Shown here piece after piece: positions 32,893 through 41,265 of a stretch of 64,000 nt of DNA. Location of the stretch: assembly GCA_036505295.1 (NCBI GenBank), contig DASXTQ010000013.1, positions 1 through 64,000 of the forward strand. The letters are read 5' to 3'. Under the pieces are notes generated by a model. The model saw only the letters and a program-made list of their open reading frames with translations. It searched no databases and was not told where the DNA came from. The stretch is from WS-7 sp036505295 (lineage in GTDB: Bacteria; Eisenbacteria; RBG-16-71-46; SZUA-252). The position numbers and the translations under genes are program-made. Each line of letters opens with the position of its first letter. Position 1 is the first letter of the stretch.

Positions 32893-34275
32893 CTAGGCGC
32901 CGGCGCCGGCAGTTCGGCCCGGCGGGAATCCATCGGCGGGGTCGAACTCCCGTCCCAGCGCGGCGAGAACGCCGAGTCCCGCCCAAAACGGAATCGTGAT
33001 CTTGTCGATCCCGAGGTACGAGTTGAAGATTCCGTGGATCGCGTAGGTTCCGAATCCGGCCAGGAGAGCGAGCGCAAGGAGGCGCACGCGGTCGTCCCTG
33101 GAACGAAGGAAGAGGCGCAACCCGAGGATCGCCGCGGAGGCCAGGAACCACAGGGACGCTAAGAGGCCGACGAAACCTGTTTCGGAGAGGAGCCGGAGCG
33201 GTTCCGAGTGGGCCCCCATGTACTGATAAGTGAGCTCAGTGATGATCGCTTTGCGACGGTACTGGGGGTAGGCGGCCGGGTAGGCCCCGTAGCCGACGCC
33301 GAACCAAGGCCGGTCCTTCGTCATCTCCGCAGCCGCCATCCAGCGATTGAGCCGCTCCAGGTTCGAGGCGTTTTCCTTCTCTCCGATGGATCCCGCGTGC
33401 CGCGCGATCCGGTCGCCGGCCCCGATTCCGGCAAGAAGGAGTACAACCAGCGCGGCGAATCCGGCCAGAACCGCGAACGGTGTCAAGCTCCTCCGCCACC
33501 AGGCCCAGAGAGCCGCTGTCACCGGGACCACGACCACGAGCGACAGCCAGGCCGCGCGCGTGAAGGAGAACACGAGGCCGAGCCCGATCATCAGCGATGC
33601 GAGCGCGTACAGAATTCGCGCCCACCCGCGGCGCTCGAACGCATAGAGCAGACCGAGCGGGAAGATCATCGCGAGGTAGGCGCCGTACGTTCCGTGCTCC
33701 GTGAAGAAGGGGCGCGCCGCGCCGTAAGCGTGTTGGAGGGAAATTCCCTGGAGGAGGACCCTCACGGTTCCATAGATCCCCCACAACGCGCCGGAGCCCA
33801 CGATCCAGGGAACCCATCGTTCCGTTCGCGAAGCGTCATCGCATCTCAGGAAGCAATACAAGTAGCCGAAGGCCGCGTAGCCCACTCCGGCAATCCACGC
33901 CTTGAGGCCCAGGGTGGGGTACCGGCTGAGCGCGACGGAGAGAAGCGCGACGAGCGCAAGCACCGCCAGCGGCGCGTGGAGGTCGGAGCGGGGAATCCTG
34001 AGCGGCTCGCGCGCGAGGACACGGAGTGCCCACACGAGAAGGGCGAGGACGATCATCGGCTCGGTCGGCGCATAGATCGCGTTTCCGCCGGGAATGCGGA
34101 GCTCGACCGAAAAGGGGAAGGCTAGCCAGACCAGCGCCCACCCAAGATCAGGGTTCCGATACGCGAGGAGAGCGTAGGCGAGCGCGCCGGCGGCCACCGC
34201 CCCTAGAAGCGGCTGGTCGAGCGCAAATCCCACGCCTAGGAAAAGCGCCTCGGCGAGAGCGAGGCCGAGGATCAA
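32893..34275 (-). CDS. O-antigen ligase/polymerase-like membrane protein (Wzy/WaaL) 2
   Basis: This 460-residue polytopic protein has about twelve helices. The Wzy_C signature region shows NLERLNRWMAAAEMTKDRPWFGVGYG, then YQYMGAHSEPLRLLSETGFVGLLASL, giving the conserved Arg and His/E residues of the periplasmic loop. Because it lies in an operon with Wza and a Wzz-type protein, it is the better candidate for the repeat-unit polymerase. It overlaps the Wzz gene by four bases and is followed by a glycosyltransferase 4 bp later. Confidence 0.86.
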   Translation of the reverse strand: MILGLALAEALFLGVGFALDQPLLGAVAAGALAYALLAYRNPDLGWALVWLAFPFSVELRIPGGNAIYAPTEPMIVLALLVWALRVLAREPLRIPRSDLHAPLAVLALVALLSVALSRYPTLGLKAWIAGVGYAAFGYLYCFLRCDDASRTERWVPWIVGSGALWGIYGTVRVLLQGISLQHAYGAARPFFTEHGTYGAYLAMIFPLGLLYAFERRGWARILYALASLMIGLGLVFSFTRAAWLSLVVVVPVTAALWAWWRRSLTPFAVLAGFAALVVLLLAGIGAGDRIARHAGSIGEKENASNLERLNRWMAAAEMTKDRPWFGVGYGAYPAAYPQYRRKAIITELTYQYMGAHSEPLRLLSETGFVGLLASLWFLASAAILGLRLFLRSRDDRVRLLALALLAGFGTYAIHGIFNSYLGIDKITIPFWAGLGVLAALGREFDPADGFPPGRTAGAGA

Positions 34276-35315
34276 GACGCACGCCGCTCCGCGAGCAGGA
34301 CGTATCCCAAGCTACCGAAGCAGCCCACCAGCATCCCCGCAAGCGCGATCAAGGCCCGCTTCGGCCGTGACTTGTGGATCGGCGGTACGGCCGGATCGAG
34401 CACCTGCACCGTGGGCGTGTCGCGCGTCTCGCGTATTCGCGCCTCCTCGAGCTGCCCGGTCAAGAGCTCGAAGAGCTGCTCCTGGACCTTGAGATCCCGC
34501 CAAAGCCGCATGGTCTCGACCCCCGCCTGCGGCAGCGCACCGAGCTGCCGCTCGACGGCGGCCAGCTCCTGTCTCACGCGCCGGACCTCCTCGCTCGATT
34601 CGACCAGCGACTGGCGGAGCACGTTGAGCTTCACCTCGAGGGCCAGCTTCTGCGCCATGATGTTCGCGCCGATCTCGGCTTCGCCGCGCGCCTCGGGCGA
34701 AAGGAGCGCCAGGTTCTTCCGCTGCTGATAGCTGCTGAGGCTATTCTCGGCAGCCGCCAGATCTTTTCCCACCACCGAGAGCCGTTCCTCGATGAACGCC
34801 CGCGTGCGTCGCGCGCTCGACGTGCGAGTCAGCCGGTTGAAATTGTCCAGCTCCTCCACGTAGGAGTTCGACATGGCGGCCGCCGTCTTGGGATCCCGAT
34901 CCTCCACCGTGATCGAGATCGTGCCCTCATCGCCGACCTCGAGACGGGTGTGGCCACGCAGCTCCCGGAGCGCCTTTTCCGTGTCCTTCTGCCGGTAGCG
35001 GCGTACGAGGTCGAACCGTTGGACAATTCGGTCGCCGACGGAACGGCTCTTCAAGACGGAGACGAAGACGTCGGCGAGCGTGGGCGCGCCCGGCAGCTTG
35101 ATGCCGCCGAGCCCGCGGGGAAGAACCTGCGACAAGCTGATGCTCGCGACCTCCTCTTCCGTCGGCGGGAGCAGCACCGCCTTGGCCGCATACCATTTCG
35201 GAAGCAGGAGGCTTCCCACGAGCGCGGCCAGGGTGACGACCACGATATTGAGCGCCAGGAAACGCCACCGCCGTTTCAAGAGCGGTACGATTTCGGTGGG
35301 GGCGCCGGACGTCAC
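34272..35315 (-). CDS. Wzz-type polysaccharide co-polymerase (chain-length determinant)
   Basis: The GTG at 35315 overlaps the stop of the wza-like gene (GTGA) and gives MTSGAPTEIVPLLKRRWRFLALNIVVV. The 347-residue protein has two transmembrane helices (about 20-38 and 322-342) with a long periplasmic coiled-coil between (RAFIEERLSVVGKDLAAAENSLSSYQQ). The usual proline-rich segment before the second helix is VQVLDPAVPPIHKSRPKRAL. It has no cytoplasmic Walker A/tyrosine-kinase domain, so it is a Wzz-type rather than a Wzc-type protein. It sets polymer length together with the polymerase encoded next. Confidence 0.9.
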   Translation of the reverse strand: MTSGAPTEIVPLLKRRWRFLALNIVVVTLAALVGSLLLPKWYAAKAVLLPPTEEEVASISLSQVLPRGLGGIKLPGAPTLADVFVSVLKSRSVGDRIVQRFDLVRRYRQKDTEKALRELRGHTRLEVGDEGTISITVEDRDPKTAAAMSNSYVEELDNFNRLTRTSSARRTRAFIEERLSVVGKDLAAAENSLSSYQQRKNLALLSPEARGEAEIGANIMAQKLALEVKLNVLRQSLVESSEEVRRVRQELAAVERQLGALPQAGVETMRLWRDLKVQEQLFELLTGQLEEARIRETRDTPTVQVLDPAVPPIHKSRPKRALIALAGMLVGCFGSLGYVLLAERRAS

Positions 35316-36976
35316 TTGGTGGCTTGATGAATGACGAGGTAAACGGTGGCGATCTGCGCCCCCGTCGTAAGGACGTCGCGCAGGGTTGCCCACGTGCTGC
35401 GCTCGGGCTTCGCCGGCACCCAGACCGTGTCGCCGGCCTGAAGGACGCCGGTCTCGCTGGCCTTCATCAGCTGCCCCGTGCGGGCGACGGTCACGCGCAC
35501 GTGGCCCTTGCTGGCCTGGTCAGTGAAGCCGCCGGCCGCGCGGACGTAGTCGGCGGCCCTCCGCCCCGGCTCGTAGGCGACGAGTCCAGGCGACCGGACC
35601 TCCCCTTGGACCGAAACCGAGGGAAATCGACGCGGGACGACGATTCGATCGCCGTCCAGGAGGGCGAGGTCGCCGCTTCCCGCGGCACCCCGCTTTACAC
35701 CGTTCGGAGGATCGCCGGCGACCGCAAGGACGCGGGAGAGATCGGCGGAGACGGCCTCACGCTCGCGCGCCCGGGCTTTCACGTAGGCGCGCTCTTCTTT
35801 GGTTAGAAGGTCTTGATGCTCGCCGGCGAGCCGAAGGAATGCCGTGTCCCGCGCGGCGGAATCCACCCTACGCTCGATCCGCGCGCGCCCCAAGTCCGCG
35901 AATTCGGTGAACCCGCCCGCGCGCTCCAGAACCGAGCGTAGCCCATCCACGCCTTCGCGGATCGGATAGAGGCCGGGATGGACGACCTCTCCGCCCACCT
36001 CCACGACCGCGCCCTCGTCGTAGTGCACCCGGGTCGGAATGAAGAGGCGGTCCCGCTCTTGAAGCTCGGGATCCTCGGCCGAGCGCGGGGCGGCCAGTGC
36101 GCCGGCGAGGAGGACGGTCCGGCGTTCTCTTCCTCCCTCGGCATCGAATCGCTCCAGCTCCGCCCGATCGAGGGCGGCTGCCGGGGAGAGCCCTCCGGCA
36201 AGCGCGACCAGATCGCTCACGTGGTCTCCGGGAACCAGGTCGTAGGGACCTTGGTGCGGCACCGCGCCCCAGATCTGCACCCGACGGCCCGATGCGGGAA
36301 CGAAGATCACGTCGGTCTCGAACACGAGCGGGTTCCCCGAGAGATCCCCCGCGGTGCCGTAACGAACGAGATCCACGCGGAGCGAATCGGGGCCACGGCG
36401 CACGACGATCCCGCGCCTGGCACCCCCCGGGGCAACGCCCCCCGCGGCCAAGATCGCCTCCGATGCCCGCACGGGGGCGGTCAGGGTCACCACGCCCGGG
36501 GATCCCACCTCGCCCAATACCTGGAGCCGGAAGCGCCGCGGGCGATACAGCGTGAACACGAGGCCTTTCCCTCGCACATACGATCGCAGCGACTCGCGGA
36601 CCTTGGCCTCCGCCTCGCGGAGCGTGAGGCCCGCGACAAAGACGGCCCCTGCGTCGGGAAACAGGATCTCCCCGGCCGGGCTCACGCGAAGGATCTTCGG
36701 GTCGAGAAGGTCCGAGTGACGGAACGCGAACTCGTCCCCAGGTCCGACACGGTACGTCCCTGGATCGACGCGCCCCTCGATCGGGGGGCTAGACTCCGTG
36801 GGAGGGAGCGCGCGCGATTGCGCTCCCGAGGGAGGCTCGCCCGCTTGAGCCTGGGCGGGTGTCGCGCGCCAGGGTGCTACGACGAGCAGCACCACGAGAG
36901 CGACGACTCGAAAGGATTGTGGGAACCCGGGCGGGAATGCGACCCGCACGGTGGTCGGGGTCAGGCTTGGATCCAT
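35312..36976 (-). CDS. Wza-type outer-membrane polysaccharide export protein (Poly_export + SLBB)
   Basis: The 554-residue precursor has a long signal region with hydrophobic core VVALVVLLVVAPWRATPAQAQA. The Poly_export domain follows (about 70-150: YRVGPGDEFAFRH, SPAGEILFPDAGAVFVAGLTL), then at least three SLBB-type repeats (VQIWGAVPHQGPYDLVPG, VEVGGEVVHPGLYPIREG, VSVQGEVRSPGLVAYEPG). There is no lipobox cysteine, unlike E. coli Wza, and the protein is longer. It would form the outer-membrane or periplasmic channel for the polymer. The gene is 3 bp from the epimerase gene upstream and overlaps wzz. Confidence 0.9.
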   Translation of the reverse strand: MDPSLTPTTVRVAFPPGFPQSFRVVALVVLLVVAPWRATPAQAQAGEPPSGAQSRALPPTESSPPIEGRVDPGTYRVGPGDEFAFRHSDLLDPKILRVSPAGEILFPDAGAVFVAGLTLREAEAKVRESLRSYVRGKGLVFTLYRPRRFRLQVLGEVGSPGVVTLTAPVRASEAILAAGGVAPGGARRGIVVRRGPDSLRVDLVRYGTAGDLSGNPLVFETDVIFVPASGRRVQIWGAVPHQGPYDLVPGDHVSDLVALAGGLSPAAALDRAELERFDAEGGRERRTVLLAGALAAPRSAEDPELQERDRLFIPTRVHYDEGAVVEVGGEVVHPGLYPIREGVDGLRSVLERAGGFTEFADLGRARIERRVDSAARDTAFLRLAGEHQDLLTKEERAYVKARAREREAVSADLSRVLAVAGDPPNGVKRGAAGSGDLALLDGDRIVVPRRFPSVSVQGEVRSPGLVAYEPGRRAADYVRAAGGFTDQASKGHVRVTVARTGQLMKASETGVLQAGDTVWVPAKPERSTWATLRDVLTTGAQIATVYLVIHQATK

Positions 36977-36979
36977 TCC

Positions 36980-38074
36980 TTACCGCACGCCGGCGGCCCG
37001 CACGTGTTCAGGACTCGACGCGGATTCCACCCGAGCCCGGAACTCGGCGATCACTTCCTGGAGCGTCTGATCCAGTGGGATGCGAGGCTCCCAGCCGATC
37101 AGGCCGTGGATCCTCCGGATGTTCGGAACGCGCCGCCGCATGTCCTCGAAATCGGAACGGTACGCGCGCTCGTACGGGATGAACTCGATCGACGATTCGC
37201 TGGCGGCGAGCCGAATGATCCTTCGCGCAAGCTCGAGGATCGTGACCTCCTGCTCGCTTCCGACGTTGAAAATCCTGCCTTCGGCGCTCGGATGGAGCGC
37301 GAGCCCGACAAGGGCCGGTATCACGTCGCGCACGTTGCAGAAACAACGCGACTGCCGCCCATCGTCATAGACTGTGATCGGCCGTCCCTCGACGGCCTGC
37401 TGGACGAGACGCGGGATCACCATGCCGTAGGCGCCGGTCTGGCGCGGGCCCACCGTGTTGAAAAGCCGCACGATCACGACCGGAACGCCGTACTCCTTGT
37501 GGTACGCGAGCGCGAGAAACTCATCGAGCGCCTTGGACTCGGCGTAGGCCCACCGGCTGCGCGTGGTTGGACCGAGCACCCGGTCGTCATCCTCCTCGTA
37601 GGGATGATTGTCGCTCTTCCCGTAAACCTCGGACGTCGAGGTGATCAGGACCTTCTTGTGATAGCGGCGCGCCAGCCTCAGGACAGCTTCGGTCCCGAGG
37701 ACGTTCGTTTCGATGGTCTGAACGGGGCTCTTGATGATGAGATCGACTCCGACCGCGGCCGCCAGGTGATAGATCATGTCGCATTCGCTCACGAGACGAT
37801 CCATGACGGTCTCGTTGGTTACGCTCTCGTACACGAATCGGAACTCGGGCCGCTCCGCCAAATGGGCGATGTTGGCGAGGGAGCCGGTCGAGAGATCGTC
37901 CACGGCCGTGACCTCCGCGCCGTGGGCGAGAAGGTGCTCGGCTAGGTGGCTTCCGATGAAGCCTGCACCACCGGTGACCAGCACGCGCAGTGGCTGTGGA
38001 AAAACCGTCGGAGCTTCGCTTCCGTTTGTATTTCCGTTCCCGTTCCCATTCCCGTTCCCGTTCAGAAGCATCAT
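36980..38074 (-). CDS. NAD-dependent sugar-nucleotide epimerase/decarboxylase (UDP-glucuronate type)
   Basis: This extended SDR of 364 residues has VLVTGGAGFIGSHLAEHLL, the acidic VDDLSTGS, LITSTSEVYGKS (Thr/Ser and Glu), and the catalytic pair in YAESKALDEF. The sequences LFNTVGPRQTGAYGMVIP and CFCNVRDVIPALVGL fit UDP-glucuronate decarboxylases and UDP-sugar 4-epimerases. The exact reaction is uncertain. The N-terminus carries a Gly-Asn repeat encoded by a hexanucleotide repeat. It is the first gene of the operon epimerase-wza-wzz-wzy-glycosyltransferase. Paired with the Ugd encoded at 44248, it could make UDP-xylose or UDP-galacturonate. Confidence 0.85.
   Translation of the reverse strand: MMLLNGNGNGNGNGNTNGSEAPTVFPQPLRVLVTGGAGFIGSHLAEHLLAHGAEVTAVDDLSTGSLANIAHLAERPEFRFVYESVTNETVMDRLVSECDMIYHLAAAVGVDLIIKSPVQTIETNVLGTEAVLRLARRYHKKVLITSTSEVYGKSDNHPYEEDDDRVLGPTTRSRWAYAESKALDEFLALAYHKEYGVPVVIVRLFNTVGPRQTGAYGMVIPRLVQQAVEGRPITVYDDGRQSRCFCNVRDVIPALVGLALHPSAEGRIFNVGSEQEVTILELARRIIRLAASESSIEFIPYERAYRSDFEDMRRRVPNIRRIHGLIGWEPRIPLDQTLQEVIAEFRARVESASSPEHVRAAGVR
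38032..38064. repeat. In-frame hexanucleotide repeat (TTCCCG) in the epimerase N-terminus
   Basis: About five near-identical copies of TTCCCG (one reads TTCCCA, one TTTCCG) encode alternating Gly and Asn after the start codon of the epimerase. A further degenerate copy lies just before. The unit is a multiple of three, so slippage would change protein length but not frame. Confidence 0.8.
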
Positions 38075-38292
38075 GCCCTCGCGTTCTGGCTAAGTCCGGA
38101 TCGATGTGGGCGCGCTTCGGGCCGTCCCATGGGCGCCGGGGAAACGTTTCCGGCAGGAGCGCGTAGTTCCGGCTTGGTGTCGGGTATTCGGCCGCTGACT
38201 CGCGATGTGGGGGAATCGTCGCCTTCCTGACCTCATGATGCCATACCCTGCAACCTCTTGCCAGGGTCCTCCGCGTCCGCAAGAATCCTCGG

Positions 38293-39468
38293 ATGGAGTA
38301 CCTATTCCTGCTGGCTTCCGCCTTCACCTCGCGTCTGGTCAACCTCCTCGGAGCGTTTCGCCGGAGGCGCCCACCCAAAGTCCTTGTGGTCAAGCTGGAT
38401 CACTTAGGAGACGTCGTCACGGCGACTCCCGTGTTTCGATCCCTGCGACGGGCCCTCCCCGGGGCGCCGATCCATGTGATGGTGGGTCCTTGGGCAAAGG
38501 ACCTCCTGGCCGGGAACCCTTGTATCGACAGGATCCTGACGTACGACGCGGGCGCCTTTCACCGGGCGGTTTCACCGCGTGCCGACGGGCGGCACCCGTT
38601 CCGGGTCATGCGGGAGACCGCAGCCGAGCGCTACACCCACATCATCGATCTGCGCGGAGACGGTTGGACGCTCCTCCTCCCCTTCCTGTCCGGGGCGATC
38701 CAGCGGCTGGATCGCGGCACGGTCCGATTGAGCCACTGGATCCACAGCCGGACCTTGGCCCTCGGCGCGCGTGGTCAAGCCGGATTGCACGGGGCCCGCG
38801 CGGCCTCCCTTCACGAGGTCGAGACCAATCTCCTCATCGTGCGGCCGCTCGTGGGATCGTCTGCGGCAGAAGAGACGCGGGTCGAGGTCTTCACCTCCGA
38901 GAGCGATCGCGCGGCGATCGGGGCCAAACTGCGCGGCCTCGGGATTCAGGAGGGTGATCCTATCGTGACCATTCACGCCGGCGCCTCGTGGCGGCCTCGC
39001 GCATGGTATCCGGAGCGATTCGCCGAGGTGGCGCGAGGGCTTCTGGAGCGCCATCCAATGAGCATTCTCTTCGTGGGAGGGGAGGAAGAGCGAGACATCG
39101 CGGAACGAATACGCCCGCTCGTTCCCGACCCGCGGGTCCACTTCTTATTCGGATCGCGCCTGGCTGAGACCGAAGCGGTAATCGAGCGATCAGCTCTCTT
39201 CATCGGGAATGACAGCGGCCTTGCCCATATCGCCGCGGCGTGCGGGACTCCCGTCGTGGCGCTTTATGGTCCACAGGATCCGAAGAGATTCCGGCCGTGG
39301 TCGACCCAGGCGATCGTGCTCCACAAACCCGTGCACTGCTTTCCGTGCCGTCAGACCGTCTGCGTGCACCCCGAGCTTCCGTGCGTGAACTTGATCTCCG
39401 TGGCCGAGGTGATGGAACGAGCCGAGGCATTTCTCGACCGGGCGGTGCCGCGGCAGGCCGCGACGTGA
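38293..39468 (+). CDS. Glycosyltransferase family 9 (heptosyltransferase-like)
   Basis: This 391-residue GT-B protein shows VLVVKLDHLGDVVTATPVFRSLR, the family 9 N-terminal signature, then THIIDLRGDGW, VTIHAGASWRPRAWYPERFAEV and FIGNDSGLAHIAAACGTPVVALYGPQDPKRFRPW, the ADP-heptose donor-binding region. The C-terminus has a Cys-rich stretch (CFPCRQTVCVHPELPC) common in GT9 members. It probably adds heptose or another sugar to a lipid A core or glycan. It starts a plus-strand pair with the following glycosyltransferase (GTGA overlap). Confidence 0.92.
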   Translation: MEYLFLLASAFTSRLVNLLGAFRRRRPPKVLVVKLDHLGDVVTATPVFRSLRRALPGAPIHVMVGPWAKDLLAGNPCIDRILTYDAGAFHRAVSPRADGRHPFRVMRETAAERYTHIIDLRGDGWTLLLPFLSGAIQRLDRGTVRLSHWIHSRTLALGARGQAGLHGARAASLHEVETNLLIVRPLVGSSAAEETRVEVFTSESDRAAIGAKLRGLGIQEGDPIVTIHAGASWRPRAWYPERFAEVARGLLERHPMSILFVGGEEERDIAERIRPLVPDPRVHFLFGSRLAETEAVIERSALFIGNDSGLAHIAAACGTPVVALYGPQDPKRFRPWSTQAIVLHKPVHCFPCRQTVCVHPELPCVNLISVAEVMERAEAFLDRAVPRQAAT

Positions 39469-40661
39469 GCCGGCGAACCGCCCTGGTTCTCACGCCCCGA
39501 TTCCCCTGGCCCCTCGACGACGGGGGGCGGATCGCCTCGTGCCAGAGCGTGTGGGCGGCATCGCGCGAGTACGACACGACCTTGGTCAGCCTGGTGCCTC
39601 CGGGCGAGGAGCGATTGCCCGTGCCCCCGGAATTCGAGGAGCGCGGCATCCGGGTGGTCCGGGTCACGCATCGTCTGCCCGCGGCAATCCCCGCCGCGCT
39701 GGACGGGCTCTTCGGTCCCTGGCCCTACACCCTGGCGCGGTATCGAAATTCGGAATTCTCCCGCCGGCTGCGCGAGCTGGTCAGGGAGGTGCGTCCCAGG
39801 TTCGCGCTCGTGAATAACCTTCACATGGCAACCTACGCCGACGACCTGGACGGCGTCCCGATGATCCTCCGGGAGCAGAACCTCGAGCACGTCTGGATGG
39901 ACCGATACGCCCGTCGTCTCGGGTGGACCCCGGCCGGGCTCTACGCCCGCGCTCAGGCCTGGCGCCTGCGCGATGCGGAATCATCCCTCTGCCGCCGGGC
40001 GTCGCTTGTTCTGGCCATCCAGGAGGAAGAGGCCGCACAGCTCCGAAAGCTCGCCCCGGACACGCGCGTCGAGGTGCTGCCGGTGGGCGTGGATCTCACC
40101 CGCTTCGGGGATCCGCACCCGGGCGAGCCCCCCATCGTGCTGCTCGCGGGATCCTTCGCGTGGCGGCCGAACGTGGACGGAGCGATCCAGTTCTTGCGGA
40201 AAGGATGGCCCCGGGTGCTGGCACGCATCCCATCGGCGAGGCTCCGAATCGTCGGGAAGGACCTGCCCCGCTCCCTCGTGGGCGCCGCGAACAAGGTCGG
40301 GGCAGATCCGGTCGGCTACGTGGAAACGATGTCTGAGGAGTTCGCGCAGGCCTCCGTGTTCGTCGTTCCTGTCTGGGTGGGGGCGGGCGTGCGCGTCAAG
40401 ATCACCGAGGCCATGGCAGCCCGCGTCCCGGTGGTGGCCACCCGACTCGCCGCGGAGGGTCTTGGCCTGAGCCCTGGGGAGCACTACGCCGCGAGCGACA
40501 CGGCGGAGGAGTTGGGGGAGCAAGTTGTCGCACTCTTGCTCGCCCCCCCGTTTCGCGCGGAGCTGGCAGAGCGTGGCAGAGCACTCGCTGAGGAGCGGTG
40601 GTCGCTGGAATCAGCGGCGCGGATTCAGAATGGTCTTTGCGCGACGATCGCTTCCGGTTAG
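39465..40661 (+). CDS. Family 4 glycosyltransferase (GT-B)
   Basis: GTG at 39465 overlaps the previous stop codon; the open frame upstream is a shadow of the GT9 gene. The 398-residue protein begins RRTALVLTPRFPWPLDDGGRI, with IVLLAGSFAWRPNVDGAIQFLRKGW and RLRIVGKDLPRSLVG in the donor domain. The family motif is VPVWVGAGVRVKITEAMAARVPVVATRLAAEGL, typical of sugar transferases of the PEP-CTERM/exopolysaccharide type (TIGR03087-like, from memory). It is convergent with the methyltransferase gene at 40678. Confidence 0.88.
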   Translation: MSRRTALVLTPRFPWPLDDGGRIASCQSVWAASREYDTTLVSLVPPGEERLPVPPEFEERGIRVVRVTHRLPAAIPAALDGLFGPWPYTLARYRNSEFSRRLRELVREVRPRFALVNNLHMATYADDLDGVPMILREQNLEHVWMDRYARRLGWTPAGLYARAQAWRLRDAESSLCRRASLVLAIQEEEAAQLRKLAPDTRVEVLPVGVDLTRFGDPHPGEPPIVLLAGSFAWRPNVDGAIQFLRKGWPRVLARIPSARLRIVGKDLPRSLVGAANKVGADPVGYVETMSEEFAQASVFVVPVWVGAGVRVKITEAMAARVPVVATRLAAEGLGLSPGEHYAASDTAEELGEQVVALLLAPPFRAELAERGRALAEERWSLESAARIQNGLCATIASG

Positions 40662-40677
40662 GCCGCGCGCCTGCGCA

Positions 40678-41223
40678 CTAGCTCGACTTCACGGCTCTCA
40701 ATTCGAGAGAGAGATTCTCGGCCCGGAAAACGTATGCCAAGAGCTGCTCCCAACGCGCGGGGAATCGATTCGCGAGAGCAGCCACGCCGGTGATCCGCCA
40801 GATCTTGGGGAAGTGGATCTCTCTCTTGAGAAATTCAAACCGCGCTTCGGTGTACAGGACGTTCGGATTCGCCACATCGAAGCAGTCGAACGCGAAGTAC
40901 CCGAACGCCCGCCGATGCGTGGGATCGTTGAATGCATAGTAGCTGCTGTAGTGGGGCGTGCGGATGCGGATGATCGCACCGGATCGCGCGACCCTGTAGA
41001 CCTCGCTCATGACGCCAAGGACATCGTCGAGGTGCTCGATTACATCCTGCATGATGACGAGATCAAAGGAATCTGAATCGAGCGGATAGGGGAACCGATT
41101 CAAATCATGCAGAATGTCGGCCTGCGAGCGGGGGCTGATATCCACGCCGACGATGCCGGACGCAGCCCTCGCTTCAGGAAAGGTGTCCTTCTTATGTCCA
41201 CAGCCGAGGTTCAAAACACGCAT
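40678..41223 (-). CDS. Small SAM-dependent methyltransferase
   Basis: In 181 residues the motif I is VLNLGCGHKKDTFPEARAASGIVGVDIS, with ILHDLNRFPYPLDSDSFDLVIMQDVIEHLDD and a Methyltransf_11-type fold. It is short: after the core only one C-terminal helix block remains, ending ENLSLELRAVKSS. The protein is the last gene of the long minus-strand run that begins at pyrR, 42 bp after the third flippase. It probably modifies a sugar or lipid intermediate. Confidence 0.82.
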   Translation of the reverse strand: MRVLNLGCGHKKDTFPEARAASGIVGVDISPRSQADILHDLNRFPYPLDSDSFDLVIMQDVIEHLDDVLGVMSEVYRVARSGAIIRIRTPHYSSYYAFNDPTHRRAFGYFAFDCFDVANPNVLYTEARFEFLKREIHFPKIWRITGVAALANRFPARWEQLLAYVFRAENLSLELRAVKSS

Positions 41224-41265
41224 AGGATTCTGTGGGGCCGAGTCTACCCGGGACCCATGGAACCG

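Noticed and set aside
38249..38263. Sigma-54-like element TGGCAAG-N3-TTGCA on the minus strand upstream of the epimerase operon
   Set aside because: The GG to GC spacing is nine bases, one short of the strict ten required by sigma-54, so it is probably chance.
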